A stretch of DNA of 59,898 nt from Actinomycetes bacterium (GCA_021827485.1 JAKAVM010000058.1:1-59898), one strand, 5' to 3'. Counted from the first letter of the stretch, positions 42,393 to 51,966 are shown. Notes: generated from the sequence alone by a model not told the origin. Numbers and translations are program-made.

Positions 42393-44381
42393 TTAGGCTT
42401 TTTGCGCTTTAGAGTAGGAACTCGCCTCCAGCATCTGATCTCTCGTCATTCTCGCCGCCCGCTTGGCCTCATACATAGCTTCATCAGCTTGCTTTACCAG
42501 TTCCATTGGATCTGTTTCTGCCCCACACTGAGTTAGTGCTACACCGATTGACGCACTTAGAGATATAGTTTTGTCTCGTGCCACGATTGAGCGAGAAGAT
42601 ACTGCTTTGCTAATTCGATCAGATACTTCCTGGCTTTGGGCGCTGTGATCTGCACAGAGTACTAGGAGAAACTCATCGCCTCCAAGACGGCCGATTACGT
42701 CACAATCCCCAGTTGCTTCTACAAGTGCATTTGCCGTTGCTTTGATAGCGGCATCGCCAGCTTCATGCCCGTAAGTATCGTTAAAAGGCTTCAGCCCATC
42801 GAGATCAACAAAAAGCACCGCAACGGTTTCCCCTTGATTCCTACGCCTACTCACGTCATGATCAAGATAATCAAGCACAGCAGCGCGGTTGAGCAATCCC
42901 GTAAGACGGTCATGGGTAGCCGCTTCATGGAGTTGCTTGCGTTGAAGTTCGCGTTCACGTATTACCGAAGCCAAGTGATCAACCGTGGCTTGCAACGCCT
43001 CGCCGGTCTTACCGGGCAAGGGAACTTGTAAGTCGGGATGGCTTATATCCTCGGCAGCAAGAGCCATCGTAGTCGTCTCCACGGCTTTCAACGTAGACGT
43101 CATCTCATTAAATGCAATTGTCGTAAGAGCAACCTCTTGAGGTCCGGTCTCGGCAAGCTTTTCGAGGTTGAACTCACCTGAATGCACGCGCTGCGCAGCA
43201 TCCGACAAGCCTTTGAGGGGTTTAGTAAGCGTTCTTCCGGCAAAAATGATTCCGCCTATACTTATGACCAACAGAACAAAAAGCAAAACAACTTCACTAA
43301 TAAACTGGTTAGATGCACTAGCCGCTTGAGAGTTAGCTACATTGAAAAGGTCTAAGGATGCTGAGCGGACCAAGCTACTTAGCTTGTCCAGATATGTAAG
43401 GCCATTGCGCATTGCCTGTCCTGCGAGAGAGACATTCGAAGCAAAAGCGGGTTGGCCCCCATATAGAGCCGTGTAGATACCTTGGGCAATCGTGAAATTA
43501 AAGCTCTTGCTTGCTTGGCTTGCTTTGAGTTCTTGCCACGCTTTGTTTCCCAGGGGACCCAGGTTGTTCTGAAATTCCGAAGCGGCGCTAGCAAAAGTCC
43601 CTGCTGCCTGTATTAGCTCAAGCTTAGCTGGCGCTCCTTCCTCGCCTTCATTGACGTAGATCGCCCCTTCTATTTCATTGCCACCATTGAGAAATGCAAC
43701 ATAGGTTTGACGTAATGCATCCAGATGGATCGAAAATGACCCGGGAGGCTGCCAAGTCTTAATATTATCTTGCAGTTTTGCAAAATCTGCGTACCATAGA
43801 TTATCAATATCTTGGGCATACTTTGTCATGAATGTCTTTACATCGTTGAACGATATTGCGTCAATTGGAATCTTCGGCAGTATCGAATAAAGCTCATTAG
43901 TATCAGCCCGCAACCTAGGAGTAGAAACGAAAACAGGATCGCTCTGTATGGAAGCTTTGCCTGTCTTCAAATAGTTGGGAAAATTTAGGTGGAGAAGTTG
44001 ACCTAGCTCGGTTTCATCTACACCAATTTGAGCAGCGAACGATACTGCCATTGCCGGTACCCGAATGTCATTTACCTTGGCCCTGGCAAATGCGACCCTT
44101 TCCAACTGTTGTGCATCAAGTGCAGCGGCCCGAGCGCCTTGGCGATTGTTCCACTGGGTATATGCCGCCATCCCAGTCAAGATCCCCGTTGCTATCAACG
44201 GCAGCAGTACAACAAGCACCAAAATAGAGCGGACTTTGAGCCGAAATCGTGACCGATCTGATGGGTGGTCAGGCGTCGTCGAAGCCGTGCCAGCCCCTCG
44301 GCCAGTATCCACGGGTCGCGCTAAGTCGTCTGGTGGATAGGCTCTGTTATGGGCTTTAGGGTCTGAACTGGGAACTGACAT
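42393..44381 (-). CDS. Membrane sensor diguanylate cyclase (HAMP-GGDEF)
   Basis: A Pro/charged N-terminal tail precedes TM1 (about 51-73, SILVLVVLLPLIATGILTG). A large periplasmic-side sensor domain (~75-360, nitrate/pilJ-like helical composition) follows, then TM2 (~362-383) and a HAMP-like segment (LTKPLKGLSDAAQRVHSGEF). The GGDEF domain is active by motif (RLGGDEFLLVL). The inhibitory I-site RXXD is absent because the Arg position is Gly (GDCD), so product inhibition should be weak. It makes cyclic di-GMP; the sensed signal is unknown. No EAL domain is present. Confidence 0.85.
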   Translation of the reverse strand: MSVPSSDPKAHNRAYPPDDLARPVDTGRGAGTASTTPDHPSDRSRFRLKVRSILVLVVLLPLIATGILTGMAAYTQWNNRQGARAAALDAQQLERVAFARAKVNDIRVPAMAVSFAAQIGVDETELGQLLHLNFPNYLKTGKASIQSDPVFVSTPRLRADTNELYSILPKIPIDAISFNDVKTFMTKYAQDIDNLWYADFAKLQDNIKTWQPPGSFSIHLDALRQTYVAFLNGGNEIEGAIYVNEGEEGAPAKLELIQAAGTFASAASEFQNNLGPLGNKAWQELKASQASKSFNFTIAQGIYTALYGGQPAFASNVSLAGQAMRNGLTYLDKLSSLVRSASLDLFNVANSQAASASNQFISEVVLLFVLLVISIGGIIFAGRTLTKPLKGLSDAAQRVHSGEFNLEKLAETGPQEVALTTIAFNEMTSTLKAVETTTMALAAEDISHPDLQVPLPGKTGEALQATVDHLASVIRERELQRKQLHEAATHDRLTGLLNRAAVLDYLDHDVSRRRNQGETVAVLFVDLDGLKPFNDTYGHEAGDAAIKATANALVEATGDCDVIGRLGGDEFLLVLCADHSAQSQEVSDRISKAVSSRSIVARDKTISLSASIGVALTQCGAETDPMELVKQADEAMYEAKRAARMTRDQMLEASSYSKAQKA

Positions 44382-44521
44382 CGCACTCTCAATATTTATT
44401 TACAGCTAATTGATCTCTAAAATTGTAATGGACCGTCAGAAAATGTCCAGGGCGATCTGCAAAAAGCTTCCCTTAGTGCAAAACTAGTAAATCAGAAAGC
44501 AAGGCTCCGAGGAGGATCCAG

Positions 44522-45454
44522 ATGATTGACGTATCAAACCTATCCAAGAGCTTTGGCAACACTAAGGCGATAGATGGGCTTTCCTTCCAAGTTCAACCCG
44601 GACAGATAACTGGATTCCTTGGACCCAACGGTTCGGGAAAGTCCACAACAATGCGAATAATCATGGGATTAGATTGGCCTGATGCGGGCCAGGCGCTAAT
44701 TAATGGCAGACCCTTTGCAAAGTTGACCAACCCGTTATATGAGGTTGGGGCGCTCTTAGACGCAAGAGCTTTCCATGGGGGGCGAAGTGCATATAACCAC
44801 TTGTTGTACTTGGCTCAGAGTAACCATATTCCACCTAAACGAGTCGACGAAGTACTGGAGTTGGTTGGACTGTCATCTGTTGCGCGCAAAAAGGCCGGGA
44901 CTTTTTCCATGGGTATGGGGCAACGCCTAGGGATAGCTAGTGCTTTGTTGGGTGACCCAGGAATATTACTTTTTGATGAACCAGTAAACGGCTTGGATCC
45001 GGAAGGGATCTTATGGGTGAGAAACTTTTTAAAGTCTTTGGCTAGCCAAGGACGAACTGTCCTAGTTTCAAGTCATCTAATGAGTGAGATGGCGCTAACC
45101 GCAGATAGCGTTGTAGTAATTGGCCGAGGCAGACTAATTGACTCTGCTCCAATCGATCAGTTCATAGGTAGAAGTACCCAGAGCTTTGTAATAGTCAAAA
45201 CTCCTGATTCTTCGTCTTTACAAGATATATTGCGTCAGAACGGCGCGTCTGTAAAAGCAAGAGATGACGGCTCGCTTGAAGTAACAAATATGAATTGTCC
45301 GCAAGTTGGGGAGTTGGCTGCTTCAAATTCATTAGTTCTACACGAATTATATTTGCATGAACCGTCTCTCGAATCTGCATATATGGAACTTACCCAGGAG
45401 GATGTTGAATTTCAATCTGTGATTAGCACGCAAGCCGTGCATGCGTCGAACTAA
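44522..45454 (+). CDS. ABC transporter ATP-binding protein
   Basis: Walker A GPNGSGKS lies at about 35-42 and Walker B ILLFDEPVNGLDPEG around 150-165. The signature loop is slightly unusual (FSMGMGQRLGIA), as is normal in multidrug/ABC-2-type exporters. A C-terminal extension follows. AGGAGG lies just upstream of the ATG. It is followed by its permease gene, so the pair probably forms an ABC-2 exporter. The substrate cannot be told. Confidence 0.9.
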   Translation: MIDVSNLSKSFGNTKAIDGLSFQVQPGQITGFLGPNGSGKSTTMRIIMGLDWPDAGQALINGRPFAKLTNPLYEVGALLDARAFHGGRSAYNHLLYLAQSNHIPPKRVDEVLELVGLSSVARKKAGTFSMGMGQRLGIASALLGDPGILLFDEPVNGLDPEGILWVRNFLKSLASQGRTVLVSSHLMSEMALTADSVVVIGRGRLIDSAPIDQFIGRSTQSFVIVKTPDSSSLQDILRQNGASVKARDDGSLEVTNMNCPQVGELAASNSLVLHELYLHEPSLESAYMELTQEDVEFQSVISTQAVHASN

Positions 45455-45497
45455 TTTTGTGATTACCTAGGTTGCATTGAAAGAAGATAATATAAAT

Positions 45498-46334
45498 ATG
45501 ACCACAACTACTATTACATCGAATTCATCAAATACCGATTCCAAACAAGCATCTAGTGCTTTCCCTGATCTTCTTAGATCTGAATGGACGAAGTTCAGAT
45601 CAGTCAAATCATCACTTTGGAGCCTTATTGTCGCCAACGGAATAACCATCGTGCTCAGTGTTGTCATCTGTCAAGCAATTGTAAGTCGTTGGAACCAACG
45701 ACCACTTGCCGAAAGATTGATTTTTGACCCAACAGCTCGAAGCCTAACGGGGATCTTCTTAGCTCAACTCGCAATTGGGGTTCTGGGCGTATTGGTTATC
45801 ACCTCAGAGTATTCAAGCGGGACGATTAGGGCTACCTTTACTGCTAGACCGCAACGGAATCTCGTATTGGCCGCCAAGGCTATCGTTTTTGCAGTGGTTA
45901 CGTTCATAACATGTCTCATTGCAATACTTATTGCATTTGCAGTCGGCCAAGCAATTTTTACTCAAGTTGGCGCTGGCGCATCCATAACTTCGCCAGGAGT
46001 TCTGCGCTCAATTATTGGCAGCACTCTTTATCTGACAGTTGGAGGGCTGCTTGCGCTGGGACTCGGCACACTTGTGCGTCACACTGCTGGTGGAATTACT
46101 TGCTTTGTTGGAATGATTCTTGTGCTGCCAGGAATAGTTAATGCGCTTCCATCTCCGTGGTCTTATGACATTGGGAAGTTTTTACCAAGTGAAGCAGGTC
46201 TAGTAGTTACTTCGGTTGTTCGTGATGGAGCTGGCCATCTGTTGGGGCCTTGGACAGGATTCTTAGTTTTTTGTGCTTGGGCAGCAGTGGCTCTGGTTTT
46301 AGCGGGTTGGACGCTGCATCGCAGGGATGCATAG
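45498..46334 (+). CDS. ABC-2 type permease
   Basis: After a polar, Thr/Ser-rich N-terminus and the LLRSEWTKFRSVKSSLWSL segment typical of ABC-2 permeases, about six membrane helices follow, with ITSEYSSGTIRATFTARPQR between helices 2 and 3. I start it at the ATG at 45498; a TTG at 45477 is in frame. Its last codons are copied in a 45-bp tandem duplication after the stop. Confidence 0.85.
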   Translation: MTTTTITSNSSNTDSKQASSAFPDLLRSEWTKFRSVKSSLWSLIVANGITIVLSVVICQAIVSRWNQRPLAERLIFDPTARSLTGIFLAQLAIGVLGVLVITSEYSSGTIRATFTARPQRNLVLAAKAIVFAVVTFITCLIAILIAFAVGQAIFTQVGAGASITSPGVLRSIIGSTLYLTVGGLLALGLGTLVRHTAGGITCFVGMILVLPGIVNALPSPWSYDIGKFLPSEAGLVVTSVVRDGAGHLLGPWTGFLVFCAWAAVALVLAGWTLHRRDA

Positions 46335-46388
46335 CAGCTAATTCTAGCGGGCTGGACGTTGCATCGCAGGTATGCATAGCAGCTAATC
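46300..46388. repeat. 45-bp tandem duplication across the permease stop
   Basis: 46300-46344 and 46345-46388 differ at only a few bases. Copy 1 ends the permease (AGWTLHRRDA-stop). Copy 2 repeats the same codons in frame (AGWTLHRRYA-stop) after it. Confidence 0.85.
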
Positions 46389-46396
46389 GCTGCTAT
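46376..46396 (+). terminator. Hairpin after the ABC operon
   Basis: ATAGCAGC, spacer TAATC and GCTGCTAT form a perfect 8-bp stem just after the permease gene. No T-run follows, so termination is only a suggestion. Confidence 0.4.
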
Positions 46397-46427
46397 GACG
46401 GATATCTGGCGGGCCAGTAGATAAACT

Positions 46428-47042
46428 TTGACGGTGACTTACCACCCACACTCATTAGACCAGAGACTTTACCTAGACGTAAATCACTTTGCTCGCTCTA
46501 CCGCCTGGCTGCACTCGGTTGCAGCCCCTTTTGCGCTTTGGATAGGGGTTACCATCCTTGGTGTAATCCTTATTATCGGTTGCTGGATCTCTCGAAAAGC
46601 ACAAGATCCTGTGCTAGCAGTCTCCAAGGCGCTATGGGTTGGTGTTGCGTGCTTTATCTCTCTAGGAGCAAATCAAATCGTCGCCCATTTGGTAAAGAGA
46701 GTCCGCCCTTATTACACCATGCCTCACGTCGAAGTACTGGTTGCAAAGGCCCACGACTATACGTTCCCATCGGATCACGCTGTAGTAGCGGGGACCGTCA
46801 TCGCTGGAATGTGGCTAGTTTCGAAGCGGCTTGCGTGGATCGCAACAGTTGTGGGGCTAGTACTTGGCTTTGCCCGAGTCTATGTTGGTGCACACTACCC
46901 GTCAGACGTGGTCGCAGGCTTACTGTTAGGTGCTGCGATCTGCCTGGTGCTCGCCAAGCCAATGACCCGGTTAATCAAGTTTTTTGTATCGGCAATTGTC
47001 AAGACTCCACTTAGACCATTAGTTATAGCCAAACGCGATTGA
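46428..47042 (+). CDS. PAP2-family membrane phosphatase
   Basis: This is a 204-residue protein with about five membrane helices and the three phosphatase motifs: KRVRPYY, PSDHA, and FARVYVGAHYPSDV. The closest functional group is bacterial undecaprenyl-pyrophosphate or lipid phosphatases, which recycle carrier lipid, inferred from motifs and size. Start is TTG at 46428 or GTG at 46434. A strong hairpin follows at 47117. Confidence 0.85.
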   Translation: MTVTYHPHSLDQRLYLDVNHFARSTAWLHSVAAPFALWIGVTILGVILIIGCWISRKAQDPVLAVSKALWVGVACFISLGANQIVAHLVKRVRPYYTMPHVEVLVAKAHDYTFPSDHAVVAGTVIAGMWLVSKRLAWIATVVGLVLGFARVYVGAHYPSDVVAGLLLGAAICLVLAKPMTRLIKFFVSAIVKTPLRPLVIAKRD

Positions 47043-47116
47043 CCTGAGAGTTGTTATCCCACTTCACCTTCAGGTTGTTAGGCTGACGGTAAGGTGACAC
47101 GCCACTATTTCTAGCT

Positions 47117-47146
47117 GTTAGCCCGCTCCCCCTATAGCGGGCTAAC
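47117..47146 (+). terminator. Perfect 11-bp hairpin, bidirectional terminator candidate
   Basis: GTTAGCCCGCT and AGCGGGCTAAC pair perfectly around an 8-base loop. It lies between the ends of the PAP2 gene and the convergent YVTN gene, where a shared terminator is expected. There is no clear T-run. Confidence 0.7.
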
Positions 47147-47160
47147 TAACCAAAATAACT

Positions 47161-48270
47161 CTACGGATTTGCATCCATTGCAATGTTTTCGGGATCTACC
47201 ATTGCAGCAATAGTCGAAACAACTTTTTGCTTAGCGATATTTATGACACTTACGTTAGAACCGGTTAGGTTCGGAATATCAAAATTATCAACATAGGCAG
47301 TCTTACCATCGGGGGTGAATGCAATTCCTTCTGGGTTGGCTCCCACCGATACGGTTGCTTCGACGTTGTTGCTTGTAGTGTTGATAAAGCTGACCGAATT
47401 AGAAAACGCATTTGCCACGAGTAGTAGTGAACCATCTGGAGACATACCGCAACCAATTGGAACTAGGCCTACGCCAATTGTTTCGTTAATCTTTCCGGTC
47501 GCTACATTTATCACGCTCACGTTGGAAGAACCCGCATTGGGAACGTACGCAGTGGATGAATCAGGCGAAAAACATACAGCATAGGGGCCAAGACCAACCT
47601 TGATCGGAGTTCCCGCCGTATTAGTACTTGTATTGATTGGGATAATTGATCCCTGTACGAAAGGAAGAGTCGGGAAAGGTCCAACTAAGTTTCCGCCAAA
47701 ATTAGCAATGTAAACGGTCTTGCCATCGGGACTACATGCAACCCCAAGTGGGAATAAACCAGAATTTATCGTACTGACTACTTTATTTGTAGAGGTATCA
47801 ATTACCGATACTGTGCCAGACCCGAAGTTGGCTACATAAGCATTTCCGTTGGGACACATTGCAATACCAAACGGTAGGTTTCCTACTTTGATAGTGGTGC
47901 CTGTATTGGTATTTGTTGAAGTGTCGATAACAGATACGGTTCCGTCGAGTTTGTCAGTCACGTATGCATACTTGCCATCGGGAGTAATCGCAACAGCAAA
48001 AGGCCCTCTCCCAACTGCAATTGAAGCAAGCGCAGTATTATTTGCTGTGTCAATTGGGGTTACCGTTCCAGATCCAAAGTTGGCGACATAGCCCGTTGGG
48101 GTGCCAGCCGAAGCTGTTGCGCCCCCTGTATCGCCCGGATTCGTGCATGCTCCAACAACAATTGCACTACCGACTAGCAAGACAAGACAGCGAGGTATAA
48201 GGTTGCGCTTTCTAGCCAAAGATCCTTGGCCTTTCCCTGGTATCAACTTCGAAACTAAGTTTTTCTTCAT
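47161..48270 (-). CDS. Lipoprotein with YVTN-type beta-propeller repeats
   Basis: A basic N-terminus and lipobox VVGAC (Cys42) mark a lipoprotein. The rest consists of about seven propeller blades of the YVTN type, with repeated AVAITPDGKYAYVTDKLDGTV-like, GTVSVIDTSTN and PFGIAM elements. Such proteins bind partners at the cell surface. The ATG at 48270 follows GAGGGGGATTAC; the longer frame from 48351 is rejected. The 48271-48707 gap is a divergent promoter region with a TTGGCA/TGCCAA inverted repeat near 48562-48586 and no gene I can support. Confidence 0.85.
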   Translation of the reverse strand: MKKNLVSKLIPGKGQGSLARKRNLIPRCLVLLVGSAIVVGACTNPGDTGGATASAGTPTGYVANFGSGTVTPIDTANNTALASIAVGRGPFAVAITPDGKYAYVTDKLDGTVSVIDTSTNTNTGTTIKVGNLPFGIAMCPNGNAYVANFGSGTVSVIDTSTNKVVSTINSGLFPLGVACSPDGKTVYIANFGGNLVGPFPTLPFVQGSIIPINTSTNTAGTPIKVGLGPYAVCFSPDSSTAYVPNAGSSNVSVINVATGKINETIGVGLVPIGCGMSPDGSLLLVANAFSNSVSFINTTSNNVEATVSVGANPEGIAFTPDGKTAYVDNFDIPNLTGSNVSVINIAKQKVVSTIAAMVDPENIAMDANP

Positions 48271-48707
48271 GTAATCCCCCTCAGGACTAGGATATTTATT
48301 GGCCGGACTATGAGTTTTGACTTTCCCTACCCAAGTCAAGACTCTGAACATCGTGCAGGTAGGCGCTAATATATAGCTGAGCTAACCACCCACGGACTTA
48401 GGTTACCAAAGGTAAACTGATAAGTCAATCAGTTTTACTGTTGAATTGACGCGCCCCTGCTAGTTTGCCGCAACCTCGAAGTGAAATTGACTAGGCTCTC
48501 CCAGATTTCCCCTGGAGCCACGCGGCTTTCACCAAAAAGGTCTCCTGGGCTGGAATAGTTTGGCAAGTGGTTAGGCTGCCAAGCTAGGAAGGCGCGGCTG
48601 GACTGGCAGCTTGGGCCTACGGAATACCTAACCATCAAATCGTGTTATACGTGCCATAAAGCATGAGTGAGAATTAACTCAGCTATTTCAAATGCTAAGG
48701 AGCACCG

Positions 48708-49070
48708 ATGTCAACTACCACCTTAACCAAAGATAACTTCCAAGAAACTATACAGAGCAACGACATTGTGTTGGTTGACTTCTGGGCCAGTTGGTGTGGC
48801 CCGTGCCGACAGTTCGCCCCTATATTTGAAAGTGTTTCTGAATCTCATAACGATATTATTTTTGGCAAGGTCGACACCGAGGACCAACCAGAACTCGCAG
48901 GAAGTTTCTCCATTATGTCTATCCCTACCTTGATCGCATTCCGAGAAGGTATAGTGCTCTATTCTCAACCTGGAGCACTCCCGGCGGCAGCTCTCGAAGA
49001 CCTTATCTCCAAGATTCGAAAGCTCGATATGGAAGAGGTCAAGAAGTCGCTCGCAGAATCAGCCGTTTGA
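48708..49070 (+). CDS. trxA: Thioredoxin
   Basis: The 120-residue thioredoxin fold holds the active site FWASWCGPCR and the later cis-Pro loop SIPTLI. It reduces disulfides in cytosolic proteins; no signal peptide is present. AAGGAG precedes the ATG by a short spacer. The C-terminal helix is longer than usual (KIRKLDMEEVKKSLAESAV). A DUF302 gene follows 31 bp later and may be cotranscribed. Confidence 0.9.
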   Translation: MSTTTLTKDNFQETIQSNDIVLVDFWASWCGPCRQFAPIFESVSESHNDIIFGKVDTEDQPELAGSFSIMSIPTLIAFREGIVLYSQPGALPAAALEDLISKIRKLDMEEVKKSLAESAV

Positions 49071-49101
49071 GCTAATAAAACAAGCATTTGAAAGGATTAT
49101 T

Positions 49102-49485
49102 TTGGGCGCTTACGAAATAACACTCCCGAAAACAATTGAGCAAACAGAAAATAAAGTACGTGAAGTTCTTTCCAACAATGGCTTTGGAGTTCTGACTGAG
49201 ATCAATGTATCCAAGATTCTCAAAGAGAAAATTCAGGTAGATCGTACCCCGCTAAAAATCCTCGGTGCTTGTAATCCGGTTTTTGCTAACCAGGCACTTG
49301 AAATTGATCCTTCTGTTGCCCTACTACTCCCGTGTAATGTTGTACTAGAGAGCTTAGCGGAAAACTCAACCAGGGTTTCGATCGTAAACCCTCGTGAAAT
49401 GATGGATAATCCGCTCCTCGAAGCGCTGGCTACCCAAGCAAGCGAGATATTGGAAAAAGTAGTTGGCGAACTCGATCTGAACTAG
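49102..49485 (+). CDS. DUF302-family protein
   Basis: The 127-residue sequence carries the DUF302 features: a GFGVLTEINVSKILKEK block, then the LKILGACNPVFANQALEIDP block and a LLLPCNVVL strand. Its start is TTG with AAAGGA upstream. DUF302 proteins often accompany redox or thioredoxin-like genes, matching this context, but no activity is established. It contains two Cys that could exchange with thioredoxin. Confidence 0.8.
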   Translation: MGAYEITLPKTIEQTENKVREVLSNNGFGVLTEINVSKILKEKIQVDRTPLKILGACNPVFANQALEIDPSVALLLPCNVVLESLAENSTRVSIVNPREMMDNPLLEALATQASEILEKVVGELDLN

Positions 49486-49799
49486 CAAGTCTCGTGCTGG
49501 CGAGTCGAGCACTTGTGAGTCGAATGTTGCTTGGACGATCAGAATATTTTTCCAAGGGAAAATAATTTTGACCGAAACCTCAAAAAAGATACCATACCGG
49601 AAATAAATCGCGAGCAATAGACGTTATATGTGGTACAGCACCAAACTGGTTTGTTCCTTACAAACTGAACAAGATGAAGTATTTGAGAAAATATCTTGTG
49701 AAAGTTCACACTTGGTAATGGATTTGTGACAAGATAACCCACGAGGCATATTCCACGTGGGGATGGCATTGTGGCATGCACTCATGTATGTCCAGTCTC

Positions 49800-49937
49800 A
49801 CACCGTCCCCGCCGGCAGGCTGGCTATGCCTGTCCCCCAGCAGGTACCCGGTCTAACCGGCGGGGTCCTTAGGTACCGTGATGTCCCTCTAGATCACGGG
49901 GCTCTCTTGTCACACCTAAAGTGTATGGTGATACCAT
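49800..49937 (+). promoter_or_regulatory. Structured leader of unknown class
   Basis: A 9-bp stem CCCCGCCGG (49807-49815)/CCGGCGGGG (49857-49865) encloses a CAGGC/GCCTG hairpin (49816-49832). A second 7-bp stem CCGTGAT (49876-49882)/ATCACGG (49893-49899) follows. A small hairpin ATGGT-GAT-ACCAT (49925-49937) contains the ATG at 49936. It is GC-rich compared with its surroundings. I cannot match it to a riboswitch. The 49486-49799 part has nothing I can support. Confidence 0.6.
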
Positions 49938-51921
49938 GCACCGAATATCCAATGTTCTAGTAGTAATGGCTGTCACTGTAATTCCTAGCATGGCTGCAAA
50001 GGGACCCACCGAAGCACGCCATGTGGGGCTCGCCACTTCCAGTTCCGCTTCAGGTTCCAGTTCCGCTTCAGGTTCCAGTTCCGCTTCGGGTTCCAGTTCC
50101 GGTGCCATTTCCAGCGCCGCTACCAGTTTCAATTCCACCGTCAATTCTGGCTGCTCATTGGGTCTCGCCCCGACCTCGGCCAGTGGCCCAGGATACTGGA
50201 TGGTCGATGGACTGGGTAACGTATACAACTGCGGCTCTGCCCAAGTTTATGGGTCTGCGAACTCATTGGGTTCAGCCACGGCAATTGCTTCGACACCGAC
50301 TGGTGGTTACTGGGTAGCCAATAGCCTTGGATTTGTTCAAGGATTTGGCAATGCTCAAACTTATAGGCTTTCGGGCACTCCTATTTCGGGTACTTCAGTA
50401 GTCTCAATTGCATCTACTCACGATGGAAAAGGGTACTGGATGGCTACTAACTTAGGACAGATCATAACTGCTGGTGATGCGGTAAATTATGGCTCCCCCC
50501 AAGAGTCGAATCTAACTCTGGCCGGGACGATTGTGAATATGGTGGCCACCTCGGATGGCCAAGGGTACTGGCTGCTCGGCTCTGATGGCGGAGTGTTTTC
50601 CTACGGGGATGCTAAGTTTTATGGATCACCTGGACAGATCAACCCTGGACTGGCCCCGGGCGGAACTAACTCGGTCGAACCCCTAAATGCTCCAGCAGTT
50701 GCTATAGCGCCTAGTGCAACTGGCAAAGGTTACTGGTTTGTAGCAGCCGATGGAGGAGTTTTTGCATTTGGAGACGCGCAATTTTATGGATCGACTGGAC
50801 AGATCAACCCTGGAGTTGCTTCGGGTGGAACTAACTCGGTAATTTCCAGTCTTGTCAAGCCAATTATAGGCATGGTGGTTACTCCTAGCGGATCAGGGTA
50901 TTGGATGGTTGCAAGTGATGGTGGGGTATTTGCTTTTGGTGACGCGCAGTTTGTTGGGTCTCTGGGATCTACTCCTTTGGTTAGTCCAATCGTGGGATTC
51001 GCTCCCGCCCCAATGTTGGCCAATCAGCCAGCGACAGGGTCCATTAATCTAATGACGGAACCAGCAGCGGGATACAGTTGGGTCAACAGCGCAATCAGCG
51101 GAGCCAGGTCCACTTTAGAACTGGTGATGTATGAGCTTAGCGATACAACAATAGAAGGAGATCTTGTAGCTGCTGCGGCTCGTGGCGTAAGCGTCAAAGT
51201 TCTTCTCGATCAGCATTTTGAACAAAGTTCCAACCAAGCTGCTTACAACTATCTATCAGCCAATGGAGTTATGGTAGCCTGGGCAAACCAAAGCACTACC
51301 TTTCACCAGAAAACTCTATGCGTGGATGGATCGACTTGTTGGATTATGACTGGAAATTTCACACCTCAGTACTACTCCACTTCAAGAGACTTCGTTGTAG
51401 TAGACACTCAACCTGACGACGTAGCTGCAATTACATCAACTTTTCTAAGCGATTTTGGGGGAGGACTGCCCACCAGCGCGCCAAGCGGTAACGATTTGCT
51501 GTGGAGTCCTGGCTCCGAACCAGCAACTGTTGCTCTAATCAATTCTGCTAAACAATCACTGCTCATAGAAAACGAAGAGATGGCTAGCCCGTATGTAATT
51601 AGCGCCCTTGAAGCTGCTGCTCAACGAGGAGTCAATGTTCAAATTGCGATGACCGATCAGAGCGAATGGGACAGTGCATTCAATGAGTTGGCTCAAAGTG
51701 GAGTTCATATAGCTACTTATGCTTACAGCGCCAACTTGTACATACATGCCAAAGTCATAGTTGCCGACAATTCTCAAGCATTCGTCGGATCAGAGAACTT
51801 CTCAGACGCCAGCCTCTACTACAATCGCGAACTAGGTATTGTTACCAGTAATAGCGCAATTGTAAGTGGATTGAGTTCAGTAGTTTCAAGTGACTTTTCA
51901 CAAGGAACCACCTGGCCGTAA
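49936..51921 (+). CDS. Secreted GYW-repeat propeller fused to phospholipase D-type domain
   Basis: From the ATG at 49936 a signal peptide (HRISNVLVVMAVTVIPSMAA) is followed by a Ser/Gly/Ala linker of repeated SSSASG units. Propeller-like GYWMV...GGVFAFGDAQF(Y/V)GS modules cover ~70-365 and a PLD domain ~370 to the end. Both HKD motifs are present: FHQKTLCVDG (His457, Lys459) and IHAKVIVADN (His604, Lys606). The enzyme should cleave phosphodiester bonds outside the cell, either lipid or nucleic acid. The GTG at 49921 is an alternative start. The repeat domain is shared with the sedolisin at 19.4 kb and the fragment at 40.4 kb. Confidence 0.85.
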   Translation: MHRISNVLVVMAVTVIPSMAAKGPTEARHVGLATSSSASGSSSASGSSSASGSSSGAISSAATSFNSTVNSGCSLGLAPTSASGPGYWMVDGLGNVYNCGSAQVYGSANSLGSATAIASTPTGGYWVANSLGFVQGFGNAQTYRLSGTPISGTSVVSIASTHDGKGYWMATNLGQIITAGDAVNYGSPQESNLTLAGTIVNMVATSDGQGYWLLGSDGGVFSYGDAKFYGSPGQINPGLAPGGTNSVEPLNAPAVAIAPSATGKGYWFVAADGGVFAFGDAQFYGSTGQINPGVASGGTNSVISSLVKPIIGMVVTPSGSGYWMVASDGGVFAFGDAQFVGSLGSTPLVSPIVGFAPAPMLANQPATGSINLMTEPAAGYSWVNSAISGARSTLELVMYELSDTTIEGDLVAAAARGVSVKVLLDQHFEQSSNQAAYNYLSANGVMVAWANQSTTFHQKTLCVDGSTCWIMTGNFTPQYYSTSRDFVVVDTQPDDVAAITSTFLSDFGGGLPTSAPSGNDLLWSPGSEPATVALINSAKQSLLIENEEMASPYVISALEAAAQRGVNVQIAMTDQSEWDSAFNELAQSGVHIATYAYSANLYIHAKVIVADNSQAFVGSENFSDASLYYNRELGIVTSNSAIVSGLSSVVSSDFSQGTTWP

Positions 51922-51966
51922 AGCAGAAGTTTTCAAGTGATGTATAAATTACGTTAAACTGACGGC

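Noticed and set aside
48435..48638. A 67-codon frame in the 48271-48707 gap
   Set aside because: It has no ribosome-binding site, no recognisable motif and lies in a divergent promoter region.
49800..49937. Known riboswitch (c-di-AMP, c-di-GMP, TPP, cobalamin)
   Set aside because: The conserved core sequences of those classes were not found; only unnamed stems are seen.
50021..50317. Val/Pro-repeat frame inside the propeller-PLD gene
   Set aside because: It is an out-of-frame reading of the Ser/Gly repeats.
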